From Streptomyces diastatochromogenes (GTDB lineage Bacteria > Actinomycetota > Actinomycetes > Streptomycetales > Streptomycetaceae): a stretch of DNA of 64,000 bases. The translations under genes and the position numbers were made by a program. The notes beneath the pieces were generated by a model. The model did not search any database. It had not been told where the DNA came from and saw nothing but the letters and a program-made list of their open reading frames with translations. The stretch spans positions 421 through 64,420 of the forward strand of contig NZ_MCGQ01000023.1 of the NCBI RefSeq assembly GCF_002242805.1, given 5' to 3'. Positions 44,194-52,864 of this stretch are shown here, piece by piece (the stretch's first letter is position 1; each line of letters opens with the position of its first letter).

Positions 44194-45435
44194 TCAGGGC
44201 GCGGTCCTGGACGGTACGGCGTCCGTGGGGGCGGTCGTGTTCTCGGGTGTCGTACGGCCCCGGGTCAGGTGCCGGGCGAGGGCGATGGCCGCCGTCAGCG
44301 CCACCAGCCCCGTCACCCCGGGCCAGCCGAGCCGGCCGTAGGCCCGCACCCCGAGCCATGACCCCACGCTGCCGCCGATGAACGTGCAGGTCATGTACGC
44401 GGTGTTGATCCGCGCCCGTGCCTCGGGCCGTAGCGCGAAGTTGCGTGACTGGTTGGCGACCTGGCCGCACTGCACCGCCACGTCGAGCAGCAGCATGCCG
44501 CCCGCCAGCGCCACCAGCCCCGCCGCACCGCCCCACCCGCCCAGCGCCAGCACGCCCGCCGAGCCGGCGACCCCGAGCAGGCACCACAGGCTCACCGCGT
44601 CCGGCCCCCTGCGGTCCACCGCCCGGCCGGCGAGCGGTGTGCTGAACATGCTCGCGGCGCCGACCAGCCCCAGCACGCCCACCGCCTGGGCGCCCATGCC
44701 GTACACCGGTCCCGTGACCAGCAGGGTGAGCGCGGTCCAGGCGGCGCTGAAGCCGGCGAAGACGGCGGTCTGGTAGAGGCAGGAGCGGCGCAGATCGGGC
44801 TCCTCGCGCAGCAGGCGCACCGGGGCGGCTATCAGTTCGGGGTAGCGTCGGCGGGAGGGCGGCGTGGCGGCCGGGACCACGCGGGAGAGCACCGCCGCCA
44901 GGGCGAGGACGACCACGGCCGCGACCAGGTAGGGGGCCCGCCAGCCCAGCCAGGTGCCGAGGGTGCCGCCGAAGGTGCGGGCCAGCAGGATGCCGCCGAT
45001 GAGGCCGCTGCCCACCGTGCCGGTGACGGCCCCGCGCCGCTCGGCGGGGACCAGTCCGGCGGCCATGGGCAGGATGATCTGCGGCACGACGGTGGTGACG
45101 CCGGTGACCGCGCTGGCGGCGACGAGAACCGGGAGCGTGGGGGCGGTCCCGGCGGCGAGCAGTCCGAGGGCGGTCAGGGTGAGCAGGGTGACGAGCAGGC
45201 GGCGGTGGGGCAGCCGGTCGCCCAGCGGGACGAGCAGGAAGATGCCGCCCGCGTAACCGAATTGGGCCGCGGTGACCACCAGGGCCGCCGAGCCGGCCGG
45301 GACCCCGAGGTCGGCGGCCACCAGGGAGCTGATGGCCTGCGGGAAGTAGATGGTGGAGACGCCCACTCCGCAGGCGAGGGCCAGGACGAGGATCACCCAG
45401 CGGGGCGGGTTCGGCGGTGCGGGGGACGCGGACAC
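44194..45435 (-). CDS. MFS transporter (drug efflux type)
   Basis: The 413-residue inner-membrane protein has about 12 hydrophobic helices. The loop between helices 2 and 3 carries the MFS motif as LVPLGDRLPHRRLL, and the central loop RRRYPELIAAPVRLLREEPDLRR separates two six-helix halves. It fits the DHA1-like efflux group; the substrate is unknown. The start is GTG at 45435. It diverges from a CGNR-type regulator, with two palindromes between them, which suggests that the regulator controls this pump. Confidence 0.9.
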   Translation of the reverse strand: MSASPAPPNPPRWVILVLALACGVGVSTIYFPQAISSLVAADLGVPAGSAALVVTAAQFGYAGGIFLLVPLGDRLPHRRLLVTLLTLTALGLLAAGTAPTLPVLVAASAVTGVTTVVPQIILPMAAGLVPAERRGAVTGTVGSGLIGGILLARTFGGTLGTWLGWRAPYLVAAVVVLALAAVLSRVVPAATPPSRRRYPELIAAPVRLLREEPDLRRSCLYQTAVFAGFSAAWTALTLLVTGPVYGMGAQAVGVLGLVGAASMFSTPLAGRAVDRRGPDAVSLWCLLGVAGSAGVLALGGWGGAAGLVALAGGMLLLDVAVQCGQVANQSRNFALRPEARARINTAYMTCTFIGGSVGSWLGVRAYGRLGWPGVTGLVALTAAIALARHLTRGRTTPENTTAPTDAVPSRTAP

Positions 45436-45453
45436 GCAGACACCTCACAGAGG

Positions 45454-45496
45454 AACCGGTTTAAGTGGTTCATCGAAGGTACCAGTCAAACCGGTT
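45454..45496. promoter_or_regulatory. Paired AACCGGTT operators between MFS and CGNR genes
   Basis: The 8-bp palindrome AACCGGTT is present at 45454-45461 and 45489-45496, 35 bases apart. The flanks mirror each other (GAACCGGTTT and AAACCGGTTC), so the whole region is also a larger inverted repeat. The sites lie 19-80 bases from the two divergent start codons, where they would overlap both promoters. Confidence 0.8.
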
Positions 45497-45515
45497 CTCC
45501 CGTAGGGTGGTTGGC

Positions 45516-46079
45516 GTGCCTACGACCCTCCGCTTCCGTCAGGGCTCCGGCCGCCCCTGCCTGGACTTCGTACGGACCCTGCGCCACCGGGGCACGGCCG
45601 ACGCCGTGGAGGAACTGCCCGACGCCGGGACGCTGGTCGCCTGGGTACGGCAGTGCGGCCCCTGCCCCGCCGAGGCCGGTGACGCCGATGCCGCCCTGGT
45701 GCGCACGGCGCAGGAGCTGCGCGAGGCGATCCACCATCTGATCGGCGCCGCCCGAGCGGACCGGTCCCCCGGCGCCCGGGACCGCGAGCGGGTCAACCGG
45801 GCCGCCGCGCGCGCCGTTCCCGTGCCCAGCCTCGCCCCTTCGGGCCGGCTGGAGTGGCAGGCCGACGATCCCGTCCGCGCCACCCTCGCCCTCGTGGCCC
45901 GCGACGCCCTGGACCTGATCACCTCCCCGGCCCTCGACCGGGTACGCGACTGCGCCGGCCCCACCTGCGGCGCCCTCTTCCTGGACACCTCACGCCCCGG
46001 CACCCGCCGCTGGTGCTCCATGGACACCTGCGGAAACCGCGCGAAGAAGCAGGCGCTCCGCCGCAAGGCCACGGCCTAG
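45516..46079 (+). CDS. CGNR zinc-finger transcriptional regulator
   Basis: The 187-residue protein starts with GTG at 45516 (VPTTLRFRQGSGRPCLDFVRTL). Its N-terminal half is the helical stress-induced-type domain; the C-terminus (about residues 144-176) has the CGNR zinc finger with CAGPTCGALF, then RRWCSMDTCGNRAKK, including the defining CGNR. Such proteins are putative DNA-binding regulators. It diverges from an MFS transporter and the intergenic palindromes are its likely targets, including autoregulation. An ATG at 45465 lies within the palindromes and is not used here. Confidence 0.88.
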   Translation: MPTTLRFRQGSGRPCLDFVRTLRHRGTADAVEELPDAGTLVAWVRQCGPCPAEAGDADAALVRTAQELREAIHHLIGAARADRSPGARDRERVNRAAARAVPVPSLAPSGRLEWQADDPVRATLALVARDALDLITSPALDRVRDCAGPTCGALFLDTSRPGTRRWCSMDTCGNRAKKQALRRKATA

Positions 46080-46148
46080 ACCCCGTCGACATCCACCTGC
46101 ACATCGACGTACCTCGAAATGTCGGCGGCGAACCTATACTCCGGATGC

Positions 46149-46481
46149 ATGACCGACACCGCCCCCTCCCCGGATCCGGAGCTGGTCAGCGCGTTGCGGG
46201 CGCTGTCCAATCCGATGCGGCTGCAGATGCTGCAGTGGCTGCGCGAGCCCGAGCGGCACTTCCCCATGGAGGCGGCTATCGCCGATCCGGCCGAGGTGGG
46301 TGTGTGCGTGAGCCACATCCAGGCGAAGGCGGGACTGGCCCAGTCCACCGTGTCGGCCTACATGGCCGAACTCCAGCGCGCCGGGCTGGTGCGGGCGACC
46401 CGTGTGGGCAAGTGGACCCACTACAAGCGGGACGAGCAGCGCATCGCCCACCTCGTGGCGGAACTGGGCCAGACGCTCTAG
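46149..46481 (+). CDS. ArsR-family transcriptional regulator
   Basis: The 110-residue winged-helix protein has LRALSNPMRLQMLQWLREPE (helix 1-2), SHIQAKAGLAQSTVSAYMAELQRAGLV (recognition helix) and TRVGKWTHYKRDEQ (wing). No metal-binding CxC in the usual alpha-3 position is present; single Cys at VGVCVSH could respond to thiols or oxidants. It directly precedes a luciferase-like oxidoreductase, 113 bases away, with an inverted repeat in the gap, so it probably controls that gene and itself. The ATG at 46149 gives the usual family length. Confidence 0.9.
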   Translation: MTDTAPSPDPELVSALRALSNPMRLQMLQWLREPERHFPMEAAIADPAEVGVCVSHIQAKAGLAQSTVSAYMAELQRAGLVRATRVGKWTHYKRDEQRIAHLVAELGQTL

Positions 46482-46525
46482 CCGGCCACCCCTCCCCCCC
46501 ACCCGCGATCTCCCCTTGCACTTCA

Positions 46526-46545
46526 TATCGAGATTCTGCGATATT
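46526..46545. promoter_or_regulatory. Inverted repeat ATATCG-N8-CGATAT
   Basis: Perfect six-base arms with an eight-base spacer lie in the 113-base gap between the ArsR-type gene and the luciferase-like oxidoreductase, in the most AT-rich stretch nearby. This size and spacing suit an ArsR dimer. It should be the operator of the oxidoreductase gene. Confidence 0.7.
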
Positions 46546-46594
46546 TCGATTCAGCGAGTGATCCGATGTGATCCGATCCATGAGGGAGCGCACG

Positions 46595-47518
46595 ATGACC
46601 GGCGACACGCGTCTGGGGCTCGGCACGTTCGGGATCTACACCTTCGACTTCGAGCACCAACCGGCCGCACTGATCCGGGACTCGGTCCAGGAGCTGGAGG
46701 AACTGGGCTGGCGAGCGCTGTGGATCCCCGAGGCACTCGGGCGGGACGCGTTCAGCCACGCCGGCTATCTGCTCTCCTGCACCGAGCGGCTGAGTGTCGT
46801 CAACGGCATCGCCCGGATCTGGTCACGCGAGGCGCAATGGACGTACGGCGCCGCTGTGCTGCTCGCGGACGCCTACCCGGACCGGTACGTCCTCGGCCTC
46901 GGCTTCGGCGGTCAGCCGCGGCCGGGGATCAAGCCGCTCGCCGCCATGTCCGCGTACCTGGACGAGCTGGACACCCTGGAGACGGCGACACCCAACCCCC
47001 TTCCCAAGGCCCCGATCCGGCGCCTGCTGGCCGCGTACGGCCCCCGGATGCTGGAGCTGGCCCGCGAGCGTGCCGACGGGGCCCAGACCTACCACGTGAA
47101 CACGGCCCACACCGCGCAGGCGAGGGAGATCCTCGGCCCGGACGCCTTCCTGGCCGTCGAACACGCGGTGCTCTTCGAGAGCGACCCCGGCCGGGCCCGG
47201 GCACTCGCCCGTAAACACCTGCACGTCTACCTCAACACCCCGTACAACCTGGCGAAGTTCCGCAGGCTCGGCTACACGGACGACGACTTCTCCGCCGGCG
47301 GCAGCGACCGCCTCGTGGACGACCTGGTGTTCTGGGGCGATCCGGACACCGTGGTACGGAAGCTGCGGGGCCACACCGAGGCGGGCGCCGACCATGTGAC
47401 CGTGCAGGTGATCGGCGTCGAGCCGGGCGGTTCGGCACTGCCGCAGTGGCGGCTGCTCGCCGAGGCCCTGCTGCCCGGCCCCACACCCGGGTCCGGTCGG
47501 ACGCGTACGGCATCATGA
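46595..47518 (+). CDS. Luciferase-like F420-dependent oxidoreductase
   Basis: The 307-residue LLM-class enzyme is a TIM-barrel oxidoreductase of the actinobacterial F420-type group. Features include LGTFGIYTFDFE at the start, ELGWRALWIPEALGRDAF, VVNGIARIWSREA, RYVLGLGFGG and DDLVFWGDPDTVVRKLRGH. The substrate is unknown; cofactor assignment to F420 is by family resemblance. The ATG at 46595 has GGGAG seven bases upstream; GTG at 46568 is less likely. It lies downstream of an ArsR-type regulator with an operator-like repeat between. Confidence 0.85.
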   Translation: MTGDTRLGLGTFGIYTFDFEHQPAALIRDSVQELEELGWRALWIPEALGRDAFSHAGYLLSCTERLSVVNGIARIWSREAQWTYGAAVLLADAYPDRYVLGLGFGGQPRPGIKPLAAMSAYLDELDTLETATPNPLPKAPIRRLLAAYGPRMLELARERADGAQTYHVNTAHTAQAREILGPDAFLAVEHAVLFESDPGRARALARKHLHVYLNTPYNLAKFRRLGYTDDDFSAGGSDRLVDDLVFWGDPDTVVRKLRGHTEAGADHVTVQVIGVEPGGSALPQWRLLAEALLPGPTPGSGRTRTAS

Positions 47519-47564
47519 CGGAAACGCCCGGGGCCCGGCCCCACGCCAGTGAAGGGTTCGCCCC

Positions 47565-48515
47565 GTGAGCAACATCCAGCCCCCCGAAGGATCCGACGGG
47601 GGATCGGAGGAGCAGTCCTCCATATCCGACGAGCAGTGGGCGGCGTTCCTGCGGGACGCCGCCGAGGGCGATGGCGCCGCCGCGCCGAAGGAGCCGTCGG
47701 CGCGGGCCAGGATGGTGGACCGGCGGTTCCGGAACGTACTCAAGGCAGAGCGGAAGGGCCGGAGCTCGAAGGGGCGTGCGTTCCGCGACAGGGCGGGTGC
47801 GGTGATCCCGTGGACGGCCGTGGCGGCCATCGTGCTCGTAGGCGCCTACCAGCAGGGCCTGTTGTCGTGGGACAAGCCGCCTGCGTCGGGGCCGGCCAAG
47901 GCCGTCGCACTGCCGGGAGGCGGGACCTCCGACGGCGACCGGTGCGGAACCAAGGGCTACCACCACTTCCCGCTCCCCGCAGCCGCCTCCTCACCCGCAC
48001 CCCAGGCCACCCCACGCCCCGGCCCGCAGCTCGACCTCGGCTCCTACGGCTATTCACAGTCCGGCCGCGACGGCGGCACCTTCCACATCGGGCTGCTCTT
48101 CGCTCAAGGCCCGAAGGGATCCCTGAAGGTGTCCCGGACTCTGGGCGGGGAGGGAGTCGCCGTGGAGATCGAGGGCCCGGACGGACTGGTCGCCGGCGCA
48201 CACGGCCTCCCTGTCACCTGGGACTCCCCCAGGAAGACCGGCCGCGAGGACAAGACTCACATCGACCTGACCGGCGGTGGCGGCGGCGAGATCACGCTGC
48301 CGGCGCGGGCCCTGTGCCCCGGCTACGACGCCAACGCGGTGTGGAAGGGGCTCCAGCCGCCGATCGACTCCTCGAACACCATGACCGGGCAGCCGGCCTA
48401 CACCCTGACCGTGTCCGTCCGCGATCCGGGCATCGGAGAACTGCGGAAGTCGATCGGCGTTCCGGTCGGCGGCAACCTGCTCAGCGCCAACAACCTTGTG
48501 CCCGACGGCCCCTAG
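47565..48515 (+). CDS. Hypothetical single-TM protein
   Basis: The 316-residue protein starts with GTG and has an acidic N-terminal cytoplasmic part (1-75), one transmembrane segment (about 80-97, VIPWTAVAAIVLVGAYQQG), and a Gly/Pro-rich extracytoplasmic beta-like domain (about 115-316). I do not recognise the family. The topology is that of streptomycete membrane-anchored sensor or scaffold proteins. It follows the LLM gene after 46 bases but has its own start context; it is convergent with a ligase gene, with a four-base CTAG overlap. Confidence 0.65.
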   Translation: MSNIQPPEGSDGGSEEQSSISDEQWAAFLRDAAEGDGAAAPKEPSARARMVDRRFRNVLKAERKGRSSKGRAFRDRAGAVIPWTAVAAIVLVGAYQQGLLSWDKPPASGPAKAVALPGGGTSDGDRCGTKGYHHFPLPAAASSPAPQATPRPGPQLDLGSYGYSQSGRDGGTFHIGLLFAQGPKGSLKVSRTLGGEGVAVEIEGPDGLVAGAHGLPVTWDSPRKTGREDKTHIDLTGGGGGEITLPARALCPGYDANAVWKGLQPPIDSSNTMTGQPAYTLTVSVRDPGIGELRKSIGVPVGGNLLSANNLVPDGP

Positions 48516-50008
48516 CCGCTGAACCGGTCCCGCAACTCCCGCTTGAGGATCTTCCCGCTGGCGTTGCGCGGCAGTTCGTCCACGAACAGCACCCGCTTGG
48601 GCGCCTTGAAGGGGGCGAGCTTCTCCCGTACGTGGGTGATGAGTTGCTCCTCCGTCACCTCGGCGCGCGGGACGACGATCGCCGTGACGGCTTCGATCCA
48701 CCGCTCGTCGGGCAGGCCGATCACGGCGGCCTCGGCGACGGACTCGTGGGTGTAGAGGGCGTCCTCGACCTGGCGTGAAGCCACCAGCACGCCACCGGAG
48801 TTGATGACGTCCTTCACCCGGTCGACGATGGTGAAGTAGCCGTCCGGGTCGCGTACCGCGAGGTCGCCGGAGTGGAACCAGCCGTCCCGGAAGGCCTCGG
48901 CGGTCTCCTCGGGCTTGTCCCAGTAGCCCTCGCACAACTGCGGCGAGCGGTAGACGATTTCGCCGGGCGTGCCGTCGGGCACGTCCTCGCCCTTGTCGTC
49001 CACGACACGCGCGTCCACGAACAGGACGGTCCGGCCGCAGGAGTCCAGTCGGCCCTCGTGCTCGTCGGGCCCCAGCACCGTGGCCAGGGGGCCGATCTCG
49101 CTCTGTCCGAAGCAGTTGAAGAAGGCCAGCCCGGGCAGGTGTTCGCGCAGCCGCTGGAGCACCGGTACGGGCATGATCGACGCGCCGTAGTAGGCCTTGC
49201 GCAGGCCGCCGAGGTCGCGGGTGGCGAAGTCGGGCCGGTTGGCGAGGCCGATCCACACCGTGGGAGGTGCGAACAGGCTGTCCACGCGGCCCGCCTCGAT
49301 CAGGTCGAAGAGGCGGTCACCGTCGGGTGCGTCCAGGATGATGCTGGTCGCGCCGACCGCCAGGTACGGCAGCAGGAACACGTGCATCTGCGCCGAGTGG
49401 TAGAGCGGCAGCGCGTGCACGGGCCGGTCGCCGGCGCTCAGGTCGAGGGCGGTGATCGCGCTCAGGTACTCGTGGACCAGCGCCCGGTGGGTCATCATCG
49501 CGCCCTTGGGCAGCGCGGTGGTGCCGGAGGTGTAGAGCAACTGCACCAGGTCTTCGGTGCGTGGTTCGGGCCCGTCGTACGGGGGTGCCTCGGCCAGCCG
49601 GGCGAGGAAGGAGTCGTCCGCGTTCCGCAGGGGCAACACCCGTACGTTCTCCGGCAGTTGACCGGCGAGGCCCGGGTCGGCGAGCACCAGTGTGCTGCCC
49701 GACTGGCCGACGATGTACTCCAGGTCGGCACCGGTCAGGTTCTGGTTGACCGGCACATGGACCAGGCCCGCGCGGGCGCAGGCGAGGAAGGCGATCAGGT
49801 AGGCGTCGGAGTTGTGGCCGTAGGCGCCCACCCGGTCGCCGGGGGCGAGCCCCTCGGCGCGGAGGAGGCCCGCCGCACGGGAGACGGCGGCGTCGAGTTC
49901 CTCGTATGTCCAGCTGCGTTCGCCGTACTCCAACGCCACCCGCGCCGGGGTGCGTCGGGCACTGCGTCGCAGCACCCCGTCGACCGTGCTGCCGTGTCCC
50001 TGCGTCAT
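48512..50008 (-). CDS. Long-chain-fatty-acid-CoA ligase-like enzyme
   Basis: The 498-residue ANL ligase has LLYTSGTTALPKGAMMTHR (A3), FFNCFGQSEIGPLAT (A5), HSGDLAVRDPDGYFTIVDR (A7-A8), VINSGGVLVASRQVEDAL and the catalytic Lys in RNASGKILKRELRD. It activates an organic acid as CoA thioester; chain length cannot be read. It is the last gene of an operon with a second ligase and a nitronate monooxygenase, 42 bases after the second ligase. Two ligases in series suggest different substrates of one pathway. Confidence 0.9.
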   Translation of the reverse strand: MTQGHGSTVDGVLRRSARRTPARVALEYGERSWTYEELDAAVSRAAGLLRAEGLAPGDRVGAYGHNSDAYLIAFLACARAGLVHVPVNQNLTGADLEYIVGQSGSTLVLADPGLAGQLPENVRVLPLRNADDSFLARLAEAPPYDGPEPRTEDLVQLLYTSGTTALPKGAMMTHRALVHEYLSAITALDLSAGDRPVHALPLYHSAQMHVFLLPYLAVGATSIILDAPDGDRLFDLIEAGRVDSLFAPPTVWIGLANRPDFATRDLGGLRKAYYGASIMPVPVLQRLREHLPGLAFFNCFGQSEIGPLATVLGPDEHEGRLDSCGRTVLFVDARVVDDKGEDVPDGTPGEIVYRSPQLCEGYWDKPEETAEAFRDGWFHSGDLAVRDPDGYFTIVDRVKDVINSGGVLVASRQVEDALYTHESVAEAAVIGLPDERWIEAVTAIVVPRAEVTEEQLITHVREKLAPFKAPKRVLFVDELPRNASGKILKRELRDRFSG

Positions 50009-50050
50009 GACAGCCGATCCTCGGCCCGGCGCACGTGCAGGTCAAGAACC

Positions 50051-51601
50051 TCACACCAACCGCGTGCGGCCTTCCCAGTACGGGTCCCTGAGCCGCCGCT
50101 TGTAGAGCTTGCCGTTGGGGTCGCGGGGCATCTCGGCGATGAAGTCGACGCTCTTGGGCCGCTTGTAGCCGGCGAGCCGCTCCGCGCAGTGGTCGAGGAG
50201 CGCTGCGGCGAGGGCCGGGCCCGGCTCATGGCCGGGGGCGGGTTCCACGACGGCCTTGACCTCCTCGCCCCAGTCGTCGTGCGGGATGCCGAAGGCGGCG
50301 GCGTCGGCGACGGCCGGATGGGCGAGCAGCGCGGACTCGATCTCGGCCGGATAGATGTTGACCCCGCCGGAGATGATCATGTCGATCTTGCGGTCGCGGA
50401 GGAAGAGGTAGCCGTCCTCGTCCAGGTAGCCGAGGTCGCCGACGGTGAAGTAGTCGCCGATGCGGTTCTTGCGGGTCTTGTCCTCGTCCTTGTGGTACGA
50501 GAACCCGCCGGTGCTCATCTTCATGTAGACGGTGCCCAGTTGGCCGGGTGGGAGCCGGTTGCCGTCGTCGTCGAAGACGGCGAGTTCGCTGATGGGCCAG
50601 GCCCTGCCGACCGTGCCGGGCTTCTTCAGCCAGTCCTCGGCGGTGGCGAAGGCTCCGCCGCCCTCGCTGGCCGCGTAGTACTCCTCCACACAGGTGCCCC
50701 ACCAGTCGATCATGGCTCGCTTCACATGGTCCGGGCAGGGGGCGGCGCCGTGGATGGCGTGCCGCATGGACGAGACGTCGTACCGGTCCTTCACCTCGTC
50801 CGGGAGCGCCAGGAGGCGGTGGAACTGGGTGGGGACCATATGGGTGTGGGTGCACCGGTGGGTGTCGATGAGGCGAAGCATCTCCTCCGGGGTCCACTTG
50901 TCCATCAGCACCAGGCGGTGGCCGATGTGCAGGGACGCGCCCGCGAACTGCAGGACGGCCGTGTGGTAGAGCGGCGAGCAGACGAGGTGGACGTTGTCGT
51001 CGAAGGGCCTGATGCCGAAGATGCCGAGGAAGCCGCCGAGGTAGGCCTCCTCGGGGGGCTTGCCGGGCAGCGGGCGACGGATGCCTCGGGGGCGTCCGGT
51101 CGTACCGGAGGTGTAGTTCATGACCCAGCCGAGCGTGCGGTCGGCGGGCGCCGACTCGGGCTGTCCGGCGAGGAGTTCGGCGTAGGGCCGGAAGCCCTCG
51201 ACCTCGCCGACCGCGTAGCGGTGGGTGGCCGGCAGGCCGGCCTCGTCGGCGGCGTGGCGGGCCGGTGCGGCGAAGCGCTGGTGGGCGATGAGCACCTTGG
51301 CCCCGGAGTCGGCGACGATCCAGGCGATCTCGGGGCCGACCAGGTGGTGGTTGACCGGGACCAGGTAGAACCCGGCCTGGGTCGCGGCCAGGTGGGCGGT
51401 GAAGAACTCGACACCGTTGGGCAGGACGACGGCGAAGGCGTCGCCGCGCCGAAGCCCTGCGGCACGCAGGCCGTGGACGAGCCGGTTGGCCGCGGCGTGC
51501 AGGCGTCCGGCGGTCCACTGCTCGCCGTCGGGGGCGATCAGGACCGTGCGGTCGGGGTCCTGGGCCGCCTGGGCCCAGAAACCGGCGGGGGGTGTGCTCA
51601 C
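50051..51601 (-). CDS. Acyl-CoA synthetase
   Basis: The 516-residue ANL ligase starts with GTG at 51601, overlapping the stop codon of the nitronate monooxygenase gene by four bases. Motifs are VMNYTSGTTGRPRGIRRP (A3), YYAASEGGGAFAT (A5), TVGDLGYLDEDGYLFLRDR (A7-A8), DMIISGGVNIYPAEIE and catalytic Lys in RDPNGKLYKRRLRD. The active-site triad is intact. An open frame continues further upstream but lies inside the monooxygenase gene. Together with the adjacent gene it belongs to an acid-degradation operon under the TCTGAY operator. Confidence 0.9.
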   Translation of the reverse strand: MSTPPAGFWAQAAQDPDRTVLIAPDGEQWTAGRLHAAANRLVHGLRAAGLRRGDAFAVVLPNGVEFFTAHLAATQAGFYLVPVNHHLVGPEIAWIVADSGAKVLIAHQRFAAPARHAADEAGLPATHRYAVGEVEGFRPYAELLAGQPESAPADRTLGWVMNYTSGTTGRPRGIRRPLPGKPPEEAYLGGFLGIFGIRPFDDNVHLVCSPLYHTAVLQFAGASLHIGHRLVLMDKWTPEEMLRLIDTHRCTHTHMVPTQFHRLLALPDEVKDRYDVSSMRHAIHGAAPCPDHVKRAMIDWWGTCVEEYYAASEGGGAFATAEDWLKKPGTVGRAWPISELAVFDDDGNRLPPGQLGTVYMKMSTGGFSYHKDEDKTRKNRIGDYFTVGDLGYLDEDGYLFLRDRKIDMIISGGVNIYPAEIESALLAHPAVADAAAFGIPHDDWGEEVKAVVEPAPGHEPGPALAAALLDHCAERLAGYKRPKSVDFIAEMPRDPNGKLYKRRLRDPYWEGRTRLV

Positions 51602-52710
51602 GACTGGCCGCTCCTTCCGGCGATGCGGTTGATGCGGTCGACGGCCTGCTCGAAGCCGCGGGTGAGGTCGTCGAAGACGGCCTGGACGCTGCGCTCGCTG
51701 GTCATCCGGCCGACGATCTGACCGACCGGGGTGCCGAGCAGCGGCTCGACCTCGTACTTCTGGATCCGGGAGACCGCCTCGGCGACCAGCAGGCCCTGCA
51801 GGGGCATGGGCAGGGTGCCGGGCCCGGCCTGGTCGTCCCAGGCGTCGGTCCACTCGGTGCGCAGCTGACGGGCGGGCTTCCCGGTCAGGGCGCGGGAGCG
51901 GACGGTGTCGCCGGATCCGGCGGCGAGAAGCTTGCGGGTCAGGGCGGTCGAGTGGAGGTCCGCTTCTGTGGTGGTCAGCCATATGGAGCCCAGCCACACA
52001 CCCTGGGCGCCGAGGGTAAGGGCGGCCGCCACCTGCTGTCCGCTGCCGATGCCCCCTGCGGCCAGCACGGGCAGCGGATCGACCGCCTCGACCACCTCGG
52101 GGGTCAGCACCATGGAGGCGATCTCTCCGGTGTGGCCGCCGGCCTCGTAGCCCTGGGCCACGACGATGTCGATGCCGGCCTCCTGGTGCTTGCGGGCGTG
52201 CCGGGCGCTGCCCGCGAGTGCGGCGACCAGGACGCTGCGGTCGTGGGCGCGGGCGACGACGTCGGCGGGTGGGGAGCCGAGGGCGTTGGCGAGCAGTCTG
52301 ATCGGGTAGTCGAAGGCGACGTCGAGCTGGGTGCGGGCGACCTGCTCCATCCACCCGGTGATGCGCCACCCGGACGCCTCGCCCTCGGCCAGCTCCGGCA
52401 CCCCGTGCTTGGCGAGGGTGTCCCGCACGAACTGCCGGTGCCCCTCGGGGATCATCGCCTCGACGTCCGCCTCACTGACGCCCTCCACCTTCTTCGCGGG
52501 CATCACCACGTCCAGCCCGTAGGGCCTGCCCTCGACATGCGCCTCGATCCAGTCGAGGTCCCGTTTGAGGTCGCCGGGGGCGGTGTAGCGGACCGCGCCG
52601 AGCACGCCGAAACCGCCGGCCCGACTGATGGCCGCGGCGACGGCGGGGAACGGCGTGAAGCCGAAGACGGCGTGCTCGACTCCGAGTTTCCTGCTCAGCT
52701 CCGTCTGCAT
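51598..52710 (-). CDS. Nitronate monooxygenase-like flavoenzyme
   Basis: The 370-residue TIM-barrel FMN enzyme has LGVEHAVFGFTPFPAVAAAI at the start, GIDIVVAQGYEAGGHTG near 178-194 with the catalytic His region, PVLAAGGIGSG near 216 and GAQGVWLGS. Nitronate monooxygenases oxidise alkyl nitronates such as propionate-3-nitronate; relatives are enoyl-ACP reductase FabK-like. With two acyl-CoA ligases downstream it may belong to catabolism of a nitro- or other acid, or act as an enoyl reductase. It is the first gene of the operon and has the inverted repeat 43-59 bases upstream of its start. Confidence 0.85.
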   Translation of the reverse strand: MQTELSRKLGVEHAVFGFTPFPAVAAAISRAGGFGVLGAVRYTAPGDLKRDLDWIEAHVEGRPYGLDVVMPAKKVEGVSEADVEAMIPEGHRQFVRDTLAKHGVPELAEGEASGWRITGWMEQVARTQLDVAFDYPIRLLANALGSPPADVVARAHDRSVLVAALAGSARHARKHQEAGIDIVVAQGYEAGGHTGEIASMVLTPEVVEAVDPLPVLAAGGIGSGQQVAAALTLGAQGVWLGSIWLTTTEADLHSTALTRKLLAAGSGDTVRSRALTGKPARQLRTEWTDAWDDQAGPGTLPMPLQGLLVAEAVSRIQKYEVEPLLGTPVGQIVGRMTSERSVQAVFDDLTRGFEQAVDRINRIAGRSGQS

Positions 52711-52752
52711 GGGCGCAGGATGCCGCAGTAGCCCGGACGACGGAAGAGCTTT

Positions 52753-52769
52753 TCTGATGCTCCGTCAGA
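52753..52769. promoter_or_regulatory. Inverted repeat TCTGAT-N5-GTCAGA, second copy
   Basis: This element lies between the nitronate monooxygenase operon and the serine hydrolase gene. It matches the element at 37550 in both arms, spacer length and flanking T residues (TTTTCTGAY-N5-GTCAGAT), differing at one arm position. The same regulator should bind both, linking the two acyl-CoA operons. Confidence 0.75.
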
Positions 52770-52864
52770 TAGCGAGGCAGATTTTGCCCCGCCGCACTCT
52801 TGTTCACCCCGGGGGACGCGCACGCCTCATTGACACGCCTCGCGCCCGACAGGACAGTTTCACG

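Noticed and set aside
50051..52369. 772-residue frame for the acyl-CoA synthetase
   Set aside because: The first 256 residues are a shadow of the nitronate monooxygenase; homology begins at GTG 51601.
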